In this document: one piece after another, positions 35,924-46,743 of the stretch
Layout: the number at the start of each line of letters is the position of its first letter
Numbering within the stretch: the first letter of the stretch is position 1
Origin: Spirodela intermedia
Taxonomy: Eukaryota > Streptophyta > Magnoliopsida > Alismatales > Araceae
Reading direction: 5' to 3'
DNA length: 64,000 nucleotides
Assembly (NCBI GenBank): GCA_902729315.2
Contig: LR746267.1
Coordinates: forward strand, 6,698,424-6,762,423
Translations under genes and position numbers: made by a program
Notes under the pieces: generated by a model
Database searches by the model: none
Told to the model about the DNA's origin: nothing
Seen by the model: the letters and a program-made list of their open reading frames with translations, nothing else

Positions 35924-37254
35924 TCCAGCAAACTGTTCAACTATTATTAATAATTTTTAAATATAATTATGATATCTCTGAATATTCCAGCTGCATATGA
36001 TAACGGTGTGTCATCTCCACGTAGCTGATGGGAAAACAAAGGAGAAAAACAAAACTGTGAGTGTTGATATTTTAATAGGCGTAGTCTGTTCGGCAGGTTG
36101 AAATCCGTATGAAATCACAGGTGAATGATTCCATGAGAAAACTCAGAATGTACCAGCGCCAAACTAGAGTTCATTTTTCTGTAACGTGAAATAATGTACT
36201 TTAACGTAAGGAACATTCAAATTTATATCGTAAATTTATATCGCTGCGCAAAATAATCCACAGAATGTTACGCTTCTACGTCCAATAAACGTGATTAAAG
36301 TTGATGTGTATGGAGGAGAACTTTATAGGAGGGCATCTCCGCTAAAATAACCCATCTATTATAAAAAGATATGACATCATTCAGGTCACATTTCCGCTTC
36401 ACCGGGTCTTACGCTTATCGGAATGTAAAAACGCTCGATCATTTAAATAAGGAAAATTGTAGCGCGGGCTTCATCAATGTGTTGGAAGAGATCATAGGCG
36501 GCAATTTTTTTCGATAACAAACTTGACTGGGTTGTCATCCACTTAGCGTAATATAGTACATCTTCAGTTCAGGAAAGATGTGATCCACAAATCAGAAAAA
36601 TTTCTCATGAAGCCCACGAAGGAACTATGCCCATAAGCTGAGAAAGTGAAACTGGTCTATTATACACTCTGAGTTAAATCCCTATTCCATTCAACTACAT
36701 CGTTAAATATTAAAATGTACTTAACTAAGGGCTAAACATGAAACTTTAGTGCACTTTACAATCAACTTATTTTTTCCGAACTAAGATTCGACCGTTCTGA
36801 AGACATAAAACCTGGAATGATTTTAAGGGTTTCAGAGTGAATAGTGAACTAACGCAGTTACCCAAAAAATATTAAATTTAGGTGCCAGTGTTTTCACGAG
36901 CTTGATTTTTCTCAGGTACAAGGTTTTAGGAGTGATGATCTATTGGCTTCAGACTCTCGATTAGAAACTTGGAAAGGGACTGTGAGAACGCTTGTGTAAA
37001 AAGTTTGATGCTAAGTTTTAAGGCATTGTATGTTTTGAACTAGGAAGGCTCCTTTTACAGATGAATCCGCAGTCAAATAGATCGCTCAACCTGACTTTCT
37101 GGCGAATAGGATGTCAAAAGTGTCTGGATAACTAGACATGACAGTCAGGAATAAAACCAGGAGAAGTTTTTGGAAAGGGAGTACTTATCCATGGAGTGCG
37201 TCAAACCGTTTCCTAAATAATGAATTTTCCAGAAAGCAATAGGCGCTAATACCG
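35924..37254 (+). repeat. 3' flank shared with DUF716 copy 3 (segmental duplication, unit B)
   Basis: This is non-coding sequence homologous to 31290-32319 plus 33007-33060, without the insertion found in unit A. Near 36221-36243 the short repeat AAATTTATATCG occurs twice. The segment ends where the DUF716 relic begins, and carries at 37196-37218 the 23-bp sequence copied again at 37809-37831. Confidence 0.7.
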
Positions 37255-37540
37255 TCAGGTCAGTGTACCCTTTCGAGGACCACCTAGCGCTCCACCACAC
37301 GAAGGCGTTAGTGAACCTCCAATCCGCCTGGTCGATCATCTTCATCGCCGCTTGGTTCCTGTGGTCCTACTTGACGAAGAGGTACAAGGAGGTACCCTAG
37401 TTCGAGAGCCACTCCGGGAAGTGGGCAAACACGGCGTGTTTCCGAAGTCGCCCAAGAAGATGGCGGAAGCTGGAGAAGCCGAAAGTCTTCCTAGATATGT
37501 GGAAATATCTCAAACTAAAGGATTCAGAGAGGCAGGAGAG
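37255..37540 (+). pseudogene. DUF716 relic: C-terminal fragment of a lost copy
   Basis: Only the last ~100 codons remain. The frame reads DHLALHHTKALVNLQSAW, then a diverged last span (WFLWSYL), then TKRYKEVP and a TAG stop where the other copies continue. After a frame change a weak match to the tail is seen (FLDMWKYLKLKDSER, against FLDVGKLLKPKDLER in copy 3). No amino-terminal half is present. The following DNA (to about 38110) again resembles the 3' flanks of copies 3 and 4 (GTTGATGCGTATGGA, GAGGGCAATCGCTC), so this is the end of a third duplication unit. Confidence 0.8.
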
Positions 37541-37796
37541 AAAGACGGGTTCTGCCTGCTTTCCTTCTCATCTAATTTTAGTAACAGGGAACCCTCTTAT
37601 CTCCCGATTTGTTACAGTAGTATTAATATGGCTAACACTATTTGTCGATCAGAATATCCAAAATTTACGATTGATATTTCCACGGTAATGTTACTCAGAA
37701 TGGCAAAGCAAACTACTGTGTACGCTACGATGCCGAGAACTATATTATAGTAATCTGTTGCCAGGTAGAATTCTGTATTAAAGAAGACATGAGTAG

Positions 37797-37831
37797 ACGC
37801 TTCCTGCCGTGCGTCAAACCGTTTCCTAAAT
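37797..37831 (+). repeat. 35-bp templated insert flanked by a 9-bp direct repeat
   Basis: The last 23 bases are identical to 37196-37218. The insert is bracketed by CATGAGTAG at 37788-37796 and 37832-37840. This is the footprint expected from break repair with filler copied from nearby DNA. Confidence 0.7.
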
Positions 37832-37840
37832 CATGAGTAG

Positions 37841-40800
37841 AATTCTTGATCATGTTTTTGATTAACGAGAAACGTTCTTGAAATAAATCTCTCGCTACTT
37901 ATCAGTGTAGCAAACCTCATATGAGTAAATCGCTATTCTTCTGTAAAATCATGATGGGATCCAAGTTTCAAAAAATTCTATATTATCTAGTATAAATCCA
38001 GATTAATGTTGATGCGTATGGATTTAGAAATTTGTAAGAGGGCAATCGCTCGAAATTTTCCCGAGTATTATTGATCACATATTTTTTTTATGATATGATT
38101 GACGCATTTTCGGCCATTAAGTAATAAAATTTAAGTTGAGCCTCTGGCTAGGATCTGCAAGAGACGGTCCTTTCGACCTTATTGATCAATCAAAGTTGAG
38201 AGGTCATTTATTTTTAGCGCAATCGATGGATGGAAAGTTGCTTAATTACATGTTCAGCAAAGCCCAGCAAACATAAAGTCAAAATCTTTGTATGATTTGC
38301 TACAGACGGACAGTAGTATACTAAAATGATTGTGTAGCGCAGTATTTTAAACACTTTTCTCGTTCAGATTTCTAGGTCATGGATATGTCTATCTGTGAAA
38401 TTGCAGGGCGATATATGAGAGTCCAAGGATCATCATACATTAAGTGCGACAAATTAAGTAACTGTCAATATATAACGTGGCCTTGTTTAGTTTCAATAAA
38501 CAATTAAATTATTTCACATGGTATGAGAATCTATATTTTAAATATTCAGGGTATAAGATGTGCAGACTTACAAAGACTTATTTTCAATGATATATAGATG
38601 AATGAAAATCAAGTAGCAAAATATTTCATGTGGACAAGCCAATAGAAATTCAATAGTAGTGTCCATATCAGAAAATGTTAAAGAATCAGTCCAGCGAAAT
38701 CATAACTAATTAATTATTTTTAAGGTAGCCTCGTGTATTTTAACCACCAAATAAACTCCCGAAGAGAATTTTTATCGTACCATGTGATCTTTTGAGTTGC
38801 GTAGTGTAATATGGGTAACAAAAAAACCTGAAAGATCCCGTAAGGCAGAATATTCAACAATGAAAAAAAATCTATGCCTCTATGGTTTTTCTCATTAAAT
38901 CAAAGCTATCTATTAAATTTTATTATATCACAAATAAGATATCCTTAAAATAAACCGACATCCAATAACTTTGACTTTAATATGAAGGCACGATTTTATT
39001 GCTTTGCGTGAAAGCTAAATCTTATCATATAAGTTCCTTATTTAACAAGTATTGTTCTTCTCAAATGAGATATTTCAGTCAGATATTATAAAAAAACATC
39101 TCTCTTTAGATTATGAAATGAAAATATTGAAAAAAATAAATCTTATGCTGATCATGACATGATAAGGTTATAAATAACTATCAAATATCAAGATTAAATT
39201 TTCATTTCAAGCTAATAGACTTACGAAGCTGAAATCATAAAGCATGACAAGACAGCTGTCCAATTGAAAATCCCAAAAGGCAAGTTGCCAGTTTAAGAGC
39301 ATAGAAAGATTAACACATAGCAGACTGGGTGTTGACAAGAAGGATTAATGAAAGATGGGTACTCACAGATATTTGACAATGAAAATAGCCATGTAGGAAC
39401 TTGTAGTTTATATTAATGATAAACAGTCCACCCATTTCTAAGGCTGAAAACTTAATTGTATTAATGATTTTCTATTACTGCTTAAAACCTTTTGCTGTCT
39501 ATCCATGTTTTCACTAATGAATGGTGTCACCAAACTTAATTTTCCAATTTAAATACTTGAACATAATGTAATATTCATCATATGTTGCATTATCTCAGTT
39601 TACATCTATTTTTGACTAAAATAATTAGGTTCTTCAATAGTTTCAGCCCCAAAGATGTGGTTTGACCATTTCTAATAAAAGAAAATATTAAATGAACAAG
39701 AGTATTATCTCAAAAATTATTATTTTTACTACACTTGAAAAGAAAACTAATAGTTTTCTTAACTTTATTGATTTTAATATTAAAAAAATTAGCGTAAGGT
39801 TAAGATAGTAACCTTGACACTAACAAACGTTTGTGAGTATATCACAAAACATTGTCTAACTATCTAACTCTTTGTACAAGTTCATATGATTTCAAGAGCA
39901 TTTGCAGACCTTTTTGGTTTCAACACAAATTGAGTGAAATTATGTAACTAGTAATCTATTAGTAATCTATTCTATTAACTCTTGGACAAGTTCAGTAGTA
40001 GTTAAGTTTTGTTACTACAATTGTTTGCAATACCAAAAAAAGTATAAAAACATCATTGTTATAGTACTATAATTTACCCATTGGAATGACTATTAAAAGG
40101 CAGTTTCTATTATTTTATGCTCATAATCATGAGGAAATGTTGTCCTATAAGTGAATCAACCTCACTAACATTCATGGAGAGTTTCTATAAATGTTAAACA
40201 ACATTTAATGTCAATATCAAGCATGAAAAATTATTATAGTGTGATAAACCTCCAAACCTTTAGGCCCACATCTCTACTCCTCTAGGTTGTCTTTAATATC
40301 CCCAAAATACTCTTTTAAAATTAACAACCTGAAGTTGGCATGAGTATCATAGTATTTAATATAAGAACTCTGAAATAGAGAGTAATCAGTTGGAAGTTAA
40401 TTTGGCTTGGTGATGCAGTGAAAATTTGAAGAATTGATAACTTGATTACGTTTCAGCTTTGGTTGTGTATTCTGGAAGCAAAATTACGACCTTGAATTTA
40501 AAAGAAACATGTCTTGGTTGAAAAACTCCTTGCCCTAAATCCACATAACGAAGATATTTCATCTGTTGAGTCCACAAAGGGTTGATCCTAAGTCTATAGG
40601 ATCGAAATTGGCTCCCTAAGTCCATAAGGATACTAGAATCCACTAGTAAAAAAAGAACCTCAAAAAGGAAGGAAACTTGAAATTAATTGATAATAACATG
40701 CCTCATTGGGGCTACAAGGGGGCCCTATTTTTAGGCCAAAAATTAGTTATAACTAACCTATAAATGGGGAAATCTATTATGATCCTAGAAAATAGGAAAA

Positions 40801-43022
40801 AAAATAGATTAAACTTTCTTATGAAAAAAGAAGACTTTGATAGACGGCCCCTAAGAAATAAGAACACCCTAAATAGCATAGGGGGATTAGTTTACATGAA
40901 TAAAATGTGCGAATTTAAGATTTAGACTCATTAAACATGTGACCAAATCTCTAAATGAGTATTTGAAGTTGAATTTGGCCAAAATAAAGTTTTCACGTCT
41001 CTTGAGTCTCTAATTCACTTGAGTTGGTCTAAAATTTTGTTGGATTTGATTGTATTACTTTTTACTCTTTTCAACGTAGATCCCATTAGTTCTTCCACTT
41101 GGGTCAAAAACCTTCCATTCCTCATTTGATAGTAGTTTCTAGGCTACATCACTTGGCTTGCTAAAACCATCAATCTAGAAGGGATTAGCTTCTAGTTTGA
41201 TCAATCTATAGCAATAAATTTAAAAGAAATGTTTAAGAATACCTTTGAATCTAGTTAAGACTAGCTAAAACCTTGATTTAAAGAGACTTGTACTACTAGA
41301 TATTTGTATAATGTAATGATATTTTCTTTAGATAATAGAGTATGCCTAATGTTCAAAACCACTATAAATCTTGGATTTTGTTTTAGTGATATAACCCAAC
41401 ACAATCAATCAACCTAGTTGATTGATGGTTGCTAACTAGAAAATAAATAATTACATATAATTGTGAAATGTTCTGATTGGATCCTACCTCTTGGCTCTTC
41501 TCTTAGCCTTCCATAAGTTAAAAGTGGGTCAACCAAATTGGTCTATGTTGACTGAGAAGAAATTGGATATAATTTCTCAAATGGCCTGATTCACCCACCC
41601 TTCTTCTCTTTGTTCCTCCTCTAGTCTTCTATAACCAATATTAACTTGGAGGTATAGAAGTAGAAAGAAAGGAGAAGATGTCATAGATTGAGTAGGAGGA
41701 GCCCAAAATTGGAGAACACAACTAGGGATAGGTTTCAGTGAACTTGGATTGTGTAGATGGAAAATGACTAAGGGTACGAGCCAAAAGAAGGTTGAAAGGA
41801 GGACGACCAAAAGGAAGAGCGACTTGATAAAGGGAGATCTAACAGGTGATATGGGGACCAGAGCCAAAAGAATGGAATGGAAAAGCTCTGTATCTAAACT
41901 ATTATCTCGCCTTTTGAAGATATCATTAGTTGGAGGACCCTGGGATGCATAGCTTTGATACATAACAAGGAAATATGTTAGAAACGGAATGAAAATGAAG
42001 CTTAGTCCTATCATATCGTCAAAAATGGAAATTGACATGGACTTGGAAAATACAGAAACATATGGATGAAAATTCATGACTCAGGCAAAGTGAGCTCCAA
42101 CAATAGCCGGAGTAGGTGTAAAAGATGCTTCCACAAGAAATACAAGATAAAGTATGTATCTTCGACCTGCCTGATCAGAAGGATTTCCTCAAAAGGGAAG
42201 GCCTATCGAAAGCACATGAAGAACATGAAGTTTCTTGGAGATAATTCATAGTGATAGGTCCGATCAAAGGAAGGTCCTCAGAGATGGACAGAACATGAAG
42301 AACATAGTTGGGAGAGGGAGAGAGGTCTTGGAGCAGCTGGTCTGTCAAAGGAATCTACTCATGGAGTGTGTGAGCTTGGTAAGTATCTCTAGAATAAATA
42401 AAGCCGAGAGAAATCAAGGCTCTCCAACATATCTAAGTAAGTAATCTTATGAACTTTTGGTGCAGAAGAACTTTAGTAATATTAAGATAAGGGCCTTTTT
42501 ATTAGTACAAACATCATACATTTTAAAGGATGATTATCTTGGGTACCAACGGCTGCGTGGCTGTTATTTAGTTCATAAACTGGTGAGACTGCTCAGTCAC
42601 ATGATGTAAGAATAGACTATTCAGCAATATATGGAATCTACATTCTAACAATGTCATTTCTTCCTTTGATATCTCATAATAGATCGACTTGGACAGAACA
42701 CGATATGTGTGTATCCACGTCGCCGTTTCTAACCGCCACGGTCTAACCGCTACCGGCCATGTTCTAGAAGTGAGAGAGGTCCGGACCCAAAAAAAATTAA
42801 AACTAATCTTTTAATTTAATATCTCACCTGATATAAAACTAAAATAACTGAAAATTTTCAATTAAAAGCGATTCAATAACTTTCCAGGGTTTTGGGGAAC
42901 AAAATGTTAATAAAAAAAAGGGGAGAAAGAATTCCAGGAGGTGTTTTAAGACTGAATGAGGATCTCCACAACCGTTGGAAGTTTTTGGATAATTTTTCCT
43001 ACAGAAAGGTTCAATAAGAAAG
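37841..43022. other. Long AT-rich intergenic spacer
   Basis: No gene is supported. The first ~270 bp are the relic's 3' flank. Around 41577-42450 longer open frames occur on both strands, low-complexity and hydrophobic on the minus strand, with the look of an old repeat; no retroelement domain is seen. Confidence 0.45.
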
Positions 43023-43396
43023 AGGTCGCCTCGTCGAATCAAGCCAGTCAGTGTATTTGGCGGGGTCTTCCTTCTCCGCCCGCCGGAGCAAAGCGACAAT
43101 TCCGGCTAGAAGGTCTTCCACGTTGAGATCAGACTCCGAGACGCCGGAGTTCACCATTAGACGCCTGCAGTCTTTTCCTCGTCCGGGAATGAGAGGCAGG
43201 TATTCTTCCGGGGCTCCGACTGCGTTTGGTGTACTCTTGATATACTCGGGATTTTCTGTTTGATCGCTTCTGGCCGTCCAGTGAGATAGATTGATTTCGT
43301 TTTCAACTTGGTTCTTTTGGATCGTCTTCTCAATGGAACGGAGAAGTTTCTGAAGGAGATTCGTCGCCGGTGAGTGATGATTGCGGCTTTCATGGT
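43023..43396 (-). other. Open frame without ATG, coding-like composition, family unknown
   Basis: On the minus strand about 124 codons run without a stop from a TAA boundary near 43397 to a TGA at 43023. The sequence includes ENPEYIKSTPNAVGAP, EEYLPLIPGRGKD and ESDLNVEDLLAGIVALLRRA. It reads like protein and not a repeat shadow. There is no upstream ATG, only an internal one, and another frame (43157-43411) is also open, so chance is not excluded. It could be a terminal exon or remnant of a minus-strand gene. Confidence 0.3.
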
Positions 43397-43433
43397 GGCA
43401 TTAGGAGGCATCGATAGTAGAGTAGGAACCGTT

Positions 43434-43501
43434 GGACCGCTTTCTCACGGTCGCCCAGCCCTTCCCAGTGAGAAGCGGTCCATGATGTGACCGTTTCTCA
43501 C
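43434..43501. repeat. Inverted repeat (hairpin) plus third copy
   Basis: GGACCGCTTTCTCAC (43434-43448) pairs with GTGAGAAGCGGTCC (43468-43481) with one bulged base and a 19-nt loop. A third related copy, GACCGTTTCTCAC, follows at 43489-43501. Confidence 0.75.
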
Positions 43502-43570
43502 GGAGGGGTTTAATATCCTTTACAGTGGCAAGCAGTGAGCGGAGAAGGCCTCGGGGATCCTCGCTTGCCG

Positions 43571-44507
43571 ATGCAGGTTCGGTGGTAGATGCTTGACTAG
43601 CCCAGGTTCTTCTTCGTCAGGGGGGGAGTCTTCGCTGTGGTCACGGCGGCGCTCTACCCCACCGTGCTTCCACACCGCGCTGCCATCTTCCGGCAGGAGG
43701 TCCCCGGGGAGCTCTTCCAAGGGTTTGGCACGTCCATCGGCGGCGCCGCTCCTGCGCGGGCACTGTACATGGCGGCTGTCGAGGTTACAAAGAACTATTC
43801 CGCCGCCTACGCTGCCCAGCTTGGCGTGCCGGAGTTATCGCCGGCACCGTCGCAGTGACGACTGCCGCAGTTGCTGCTCAGGTCGTGTGGACGCCAGTCG
43901 AAGTGGTGACCCAAAGACTGATGATGCAGTGGGCTCCTCAAAGAGGGCCGTCGGCTGCCAAGTACCGCAGCGGTGTCGATGCTTTCCGGAAGATACTGAT
44001 GGAAGACGGACCGAGGGGCGTCTACAGGCGCTTTGGCTTCTCGCTCTTCAAATACGCTCCTTTCAGCGGAGTGTGGTGGGGAACCTACTCGTTGCTCTAC
44101 AGATGCATTTCCCCCAGCTTGGAGTCCCACTGCCAAGAGTGGAAGCCAGACGCCCCCGCCGCCGGCTACAACCAGGCGGTCATCCCTACCAGCACTGGCG
44201 GCGGCGCGGTTGGTTGGTTCAGGCGGCGAGCGCGACTGTAAAGGGGGCCATGTCCGTGCTTGTGACGATGCCGCTGGACACCATCAAGACGAGAATGCTG
44301 GTGGCGGAGGGCGGCCGGAAGCCGGCGGGGAGCTTCTTCATCGCACTACGAAGCCTGGCGAAGGAAGGCGGGGGATGGGCCGCCGGCTACCGGGGGCTGG
44401 GTCCCCGCTGGGTATCCACTTCTCTATCTGGGGCGGGGATGGCCACCACCTACGAGACCCTGAAGCGCCACTCCGCCGAGCCCGTTACGCTGGATCCTCC
44501 GCCATGA
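43571..44507 (+). pseudogene. Mitochondrial carrier (SLC25A44-like) pseudogene
   Basis: The intact plant protein would be a six-span carrier of the inner mitochondrial membrane. The order of homology is kept. MLD-stop-PRFFFV at 43589 is followed by VVTAALYPTV, FQGFGTSIGG and ARALYMAAVEVTK (frame 2), VAAQVVWTPVEVVTQRLM, YRSGVDAFRKIL, DGPRGVYRRFG and APFSGVWWGTYSL (frame 1), and VTMPLDTIKTRM, YRGLGPRWVS and TTYETLKRH (frame 3). Lesions seen are two in-frame TAG codons (43586, 43598), loss of sequence in repeat 1 after YPTV that removes its K/R signature end, a frame change near 43836 and another near 44215. Carrier motifs of repeats 2 and 3 survive (PVEVVTQR, PLDTIKTR). There are no introns, as in related plant genes, so retroposition is not implied. 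Several lesions make an assembly error an unlikely explanation. Confidence 0.88.
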
Positions 44508-44795
44508 TCCGTCCTCTTCCCCCCTTCCTTCCACCCTCCTCGGAACTTCTCGTCACTTTCGCTGGGAGTCAGACGGACAAAGCGAGAAGATATAGCCAGC
44601 CGGGGGGAGGAATTGTAGTGAACGGATTGGATTCTTGAAATCGAATCCAAATGAGAGGTACCACGCTGACTAAGCATGTCGAGGGACGAAAATCGAGGAA
44701 TCGATCTGGAATTGGTTTGGATAAACACGGCCTGTCCTCGTGGGCTAATTTCAATCGGGACTTTTCCAACCCATTAACTATTTGGGGAGGTCTCC

Positions 44796-44859
44796 GGCCC
44801 ATTTAGGTACTGGGCCAACTCTGGGCTGGGAATGGGCAAATTGGGAAAGTCCAGGCCCA
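44796..44859. promoter_or_regulatory. Cluster of three site II (TCP-type) motifs
   Basis: GGCCCA at 44796-44801, TGGGCC at 44811-44816 and GGCCCA at 44854-44859. Such clusters are typical of plant promoters of growth, ribosomal or mitochondrial genes. No such gene is recognised next to it; the nearest downstream gene begins at 45520. Confidence 0.4.
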
Positions 44860-45034
44860 TCGTACAAGCCCCCTGGCTCTTCGTCGTTTTTCTCCGACGA
44901 GGGAGGGCAGGCGACTGGGACGCCCAACAGATTAGGTCCAGTCCTTGCATGCCTTTGATGGGTGTTCTTCTCACCCCCTCTCCAACTGGCTTCTTAAGCT
45001 ACCCTTACCTGATTCAGACGACTTCTCAAATGGC

Positions 45035-45037
<3 letters not shown>

Positions 45038-45084
<47 letters not shown>
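45038..45084. repeat. (CT)n microsatellite
   Basis: An uninterrupted CT run of about 23 units. Confidence 0.95.
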
Positions 45085-45088
<4 letters not shown>

Positions 45089-45474
45089 CTCTCTGTCTCT
45101 ATCTCGACATTGATCTATCTATCTGACCACCTCTCACTATCTCTCATCTCACTGCTGATGTAACAGACGCTGGTTGAGCTCTAGCCATCATAGGGTTTTC
45201 AGTGGATTCTGACCGGCAAGCTACTTCCCTTCAAGCTCTTTCCGAAAAGCTCGAGTTGGCCACTGCATGCGAATTCCCCTGTCTCTATCCTCCATTCGAG
45301 CTCTTCTTCCCTCCTTCACTACCTGCCACACTACTGAACTTGAGAGAGAGAGAGAGATCTTCCATTCTTACTCTTCTTCACCCCTTCACGACCTGCCAAA
45401 CTACTGAACTTGAGCGAGGGCGGGAGTGAGAGAGAGAGAGAGAGAGTGAGGAGGGTGGTGCACTTTCAAAGCAC

Positions 45475-45480
45475 TATAAG
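45475..45480 (+). promoter_or_regulatory. Possible TATA box of the repeat-protein gene
   Basis: TATAAG lies 45 bp before the ATG at 45520, which would give a very short 5' leader. It may be fortuitous. Confidence 0.35.
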
Positions 45481-45519
45481 TACCGGCCACTGTGAGCTCG
45501 TAACTCACAGAGGAGCAAG

Positions 45520-46743
45520 ATGGCCACCGTTCAGATAGCAGGCCGCGGCTATCTCCACCTCTTTCTCCTCTCCGTGGTTATTTCTCTACCGCTAGCTTCT
45601 GTTGCCACCCGTGGAGAGGACGTTACCCTGAGCTACGAGTATAGGTCCCCCCCACCACCAGCCAGATATCAGCCATCCCCATCGCCGGTGTATCCACCAT
45701 CACACGCTGTGCCTCAGCATCCTCCGCCACCGGCACACCCACCACCATATCCTGTACCTCAGCATCCTCCGCCGCCCGCATACCCACCTCGCGGACGAGG
45801 ACGCAGGGTTCTGCCACCGGCCCACCCACCATCACACGCTGTGCCTCAGCATCCTCCGCCGCCGGCATACCCACCTCATGGACGAGGACGCAGGGTTCCG
45901 CCTCCGGCACACCCACCATCACACGCTGTGCCTCAGCATCCTCCGCCACCGGCATACCCACCTCGCGGACGAGGGCACAGGTCTCCACCTCCGGCAAACC
46001 CACCATTGTGCACTGTACCCCAACATCCTCCGCCGCCGATGTACCCACCTCGCGGACGCGGACACAGGACTACGCCACCGGCGCACCCACCATCAAATGT
46101 TGGACATCGGCATCCACCGCCGCCGGTATACCCACCTCGTGAACGCGGACACAGGACTCCGCCACCGGAGCACCCACCATCATATCCTGTACCTCAGCAT
46201 CCTCCGCCGCCGACTTACCCACCTCGCGGACGAGGACGCAGGCCTCCGTCAACGGTGCACCCGCCAATAAATGCCGGACATCAGCATCCTCCGCCACCGG
46301 CATACCCACCTCGCGGACGAGGACGCAGGGCTCTGCCACCGGCGCACCCACCATCGAATGTTGGACATCAGTATCCACCACCCTCGCCGGTATATCCACC
46401 TCGCGGACGAGGACACAGGATTCCGCCACGGGCGCACCCACCATCAAATGCTGGACATCGGCATCCTCCGCCGCCGGCATACCCACCTCCACCACATGTT
46501 GCTTATAAATGTACTCCGCCACCGTCGTATCCACCGCGCAGAGGCGTCCCCAGGCCTTCGCCGTCGCCGCACACGCCTCCACCTGCTGTATACGAGCGAG
46601 TTCCTCCACCGGCGTACCCACCTACAGGACGAGCTCACAGGCATCCTCCAGCACACGCCCCCCGAGGACAAGTGCACGTGCCTCCATCGCCAGCATACCC
46701 ACCATCGGCTTGGCTGCCAGTGTACCACCGTATGGACAAGTAA
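45520..46743 (+). CDS. Secreted proline/histidine/arginine-rich tandem-repeat protein (cell-wall HRGP-like)
   Basis: The protein is 407 aa, one exon. The ATG at 45520 gives a clear signal peptide (YLHLFLLSVVISLPLASVA, residues 11-29). The mature protein begins with an extensin-like SPPPP (43-47). From about residue 97 to 323 there are eight units of 29 (once 30) residues. Each is built from a PPAHPPS part, a variable part (HAVPQH or NAGHQH), then HPPPPAYPP and a basic linker RGRGRR or RGRGHR. The end is less regular (YKCTPPPSYPP, VPPPAYPP). In proline-rich and extensin-type wall proteins such prolines are hydroxylated and glycosylated; here that is inference. Classical extensin SPPPP and YxY repeats are almost absent, and only two cysteines occur. 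Regular RGRGRR linkers are unusual and could bind pectin or be cut by proteases. DNA repeats are 87 nt, so open frames on the minus strand are shadows. Confidence 0.85.
   Translation: MATVQIAGRGYLHLFLLSVVISLPLASVATRGEDVTLSYEYRSPPPPARYQPSPSPVYPPSHAVPQHPPPPAHPPPYPVPQHPPPPAYPPRGRGRRVLPPAHPPSHAVPQHPPPPAYPPHGRGRRVPPPAHPPSHAVPQHPPPPAYPPRGRGHRSPPPANPPLCTVPQHPPPPMYPPRGRGHRTTPPAHPPSNVGHRHPPPPVYPPRERGHRTPPPEHPPSYPVPQHPPPPTYPPRGRGRRPPSTVHPPINAGHQHPPPPAYPPRGRGRRALPPAHPPSNVGHQYPPPSPVYPPRGRGHRIPPRAHPPSNAGHRHPPPPAYPPPPHVAYKCTPPPSYPPRRGVPRPSPSPHTPPPAVYERVPPPAYPPTGRAHRHPPAHAPRGQVHVPPSPAYPPSAWLPVYHRMDK
45808..46488 (+). repeat. 87-bp coding tandem repeat, eight units
   Basis: Units start at about 45808 and repeat every 87 bp (one unit has 90). 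Units 1-2 are nearly identical in DNA; later ones are more diverged. Expansion and contraction by unequal exchange would keep the frame. Confidence 0.9.

Larger units (their letters stand above)
44508..45519. other. Intergenic, promoter side of the repeat-protein gene
   Basis: Contains three site II motifs (44796-44859), a long CT microsatellite (45038-45084), GA runs at about 45342-45356 and 45430-45446, and a 40-bp near-repeat (TACTCTTCTTCACC..CTACTGAACTTGAG-type) at about 45320-45420. No coding region is seen. Confidence 0.5.

Noticed and set aside
41577-42077. 166-aa minus-strand frame with hydrophobic segments
   Set aside because: Low-complexity Phe/Leu/Ser composition from AT-rich DNA, no family recognised, and the opposite strand is also open in places.
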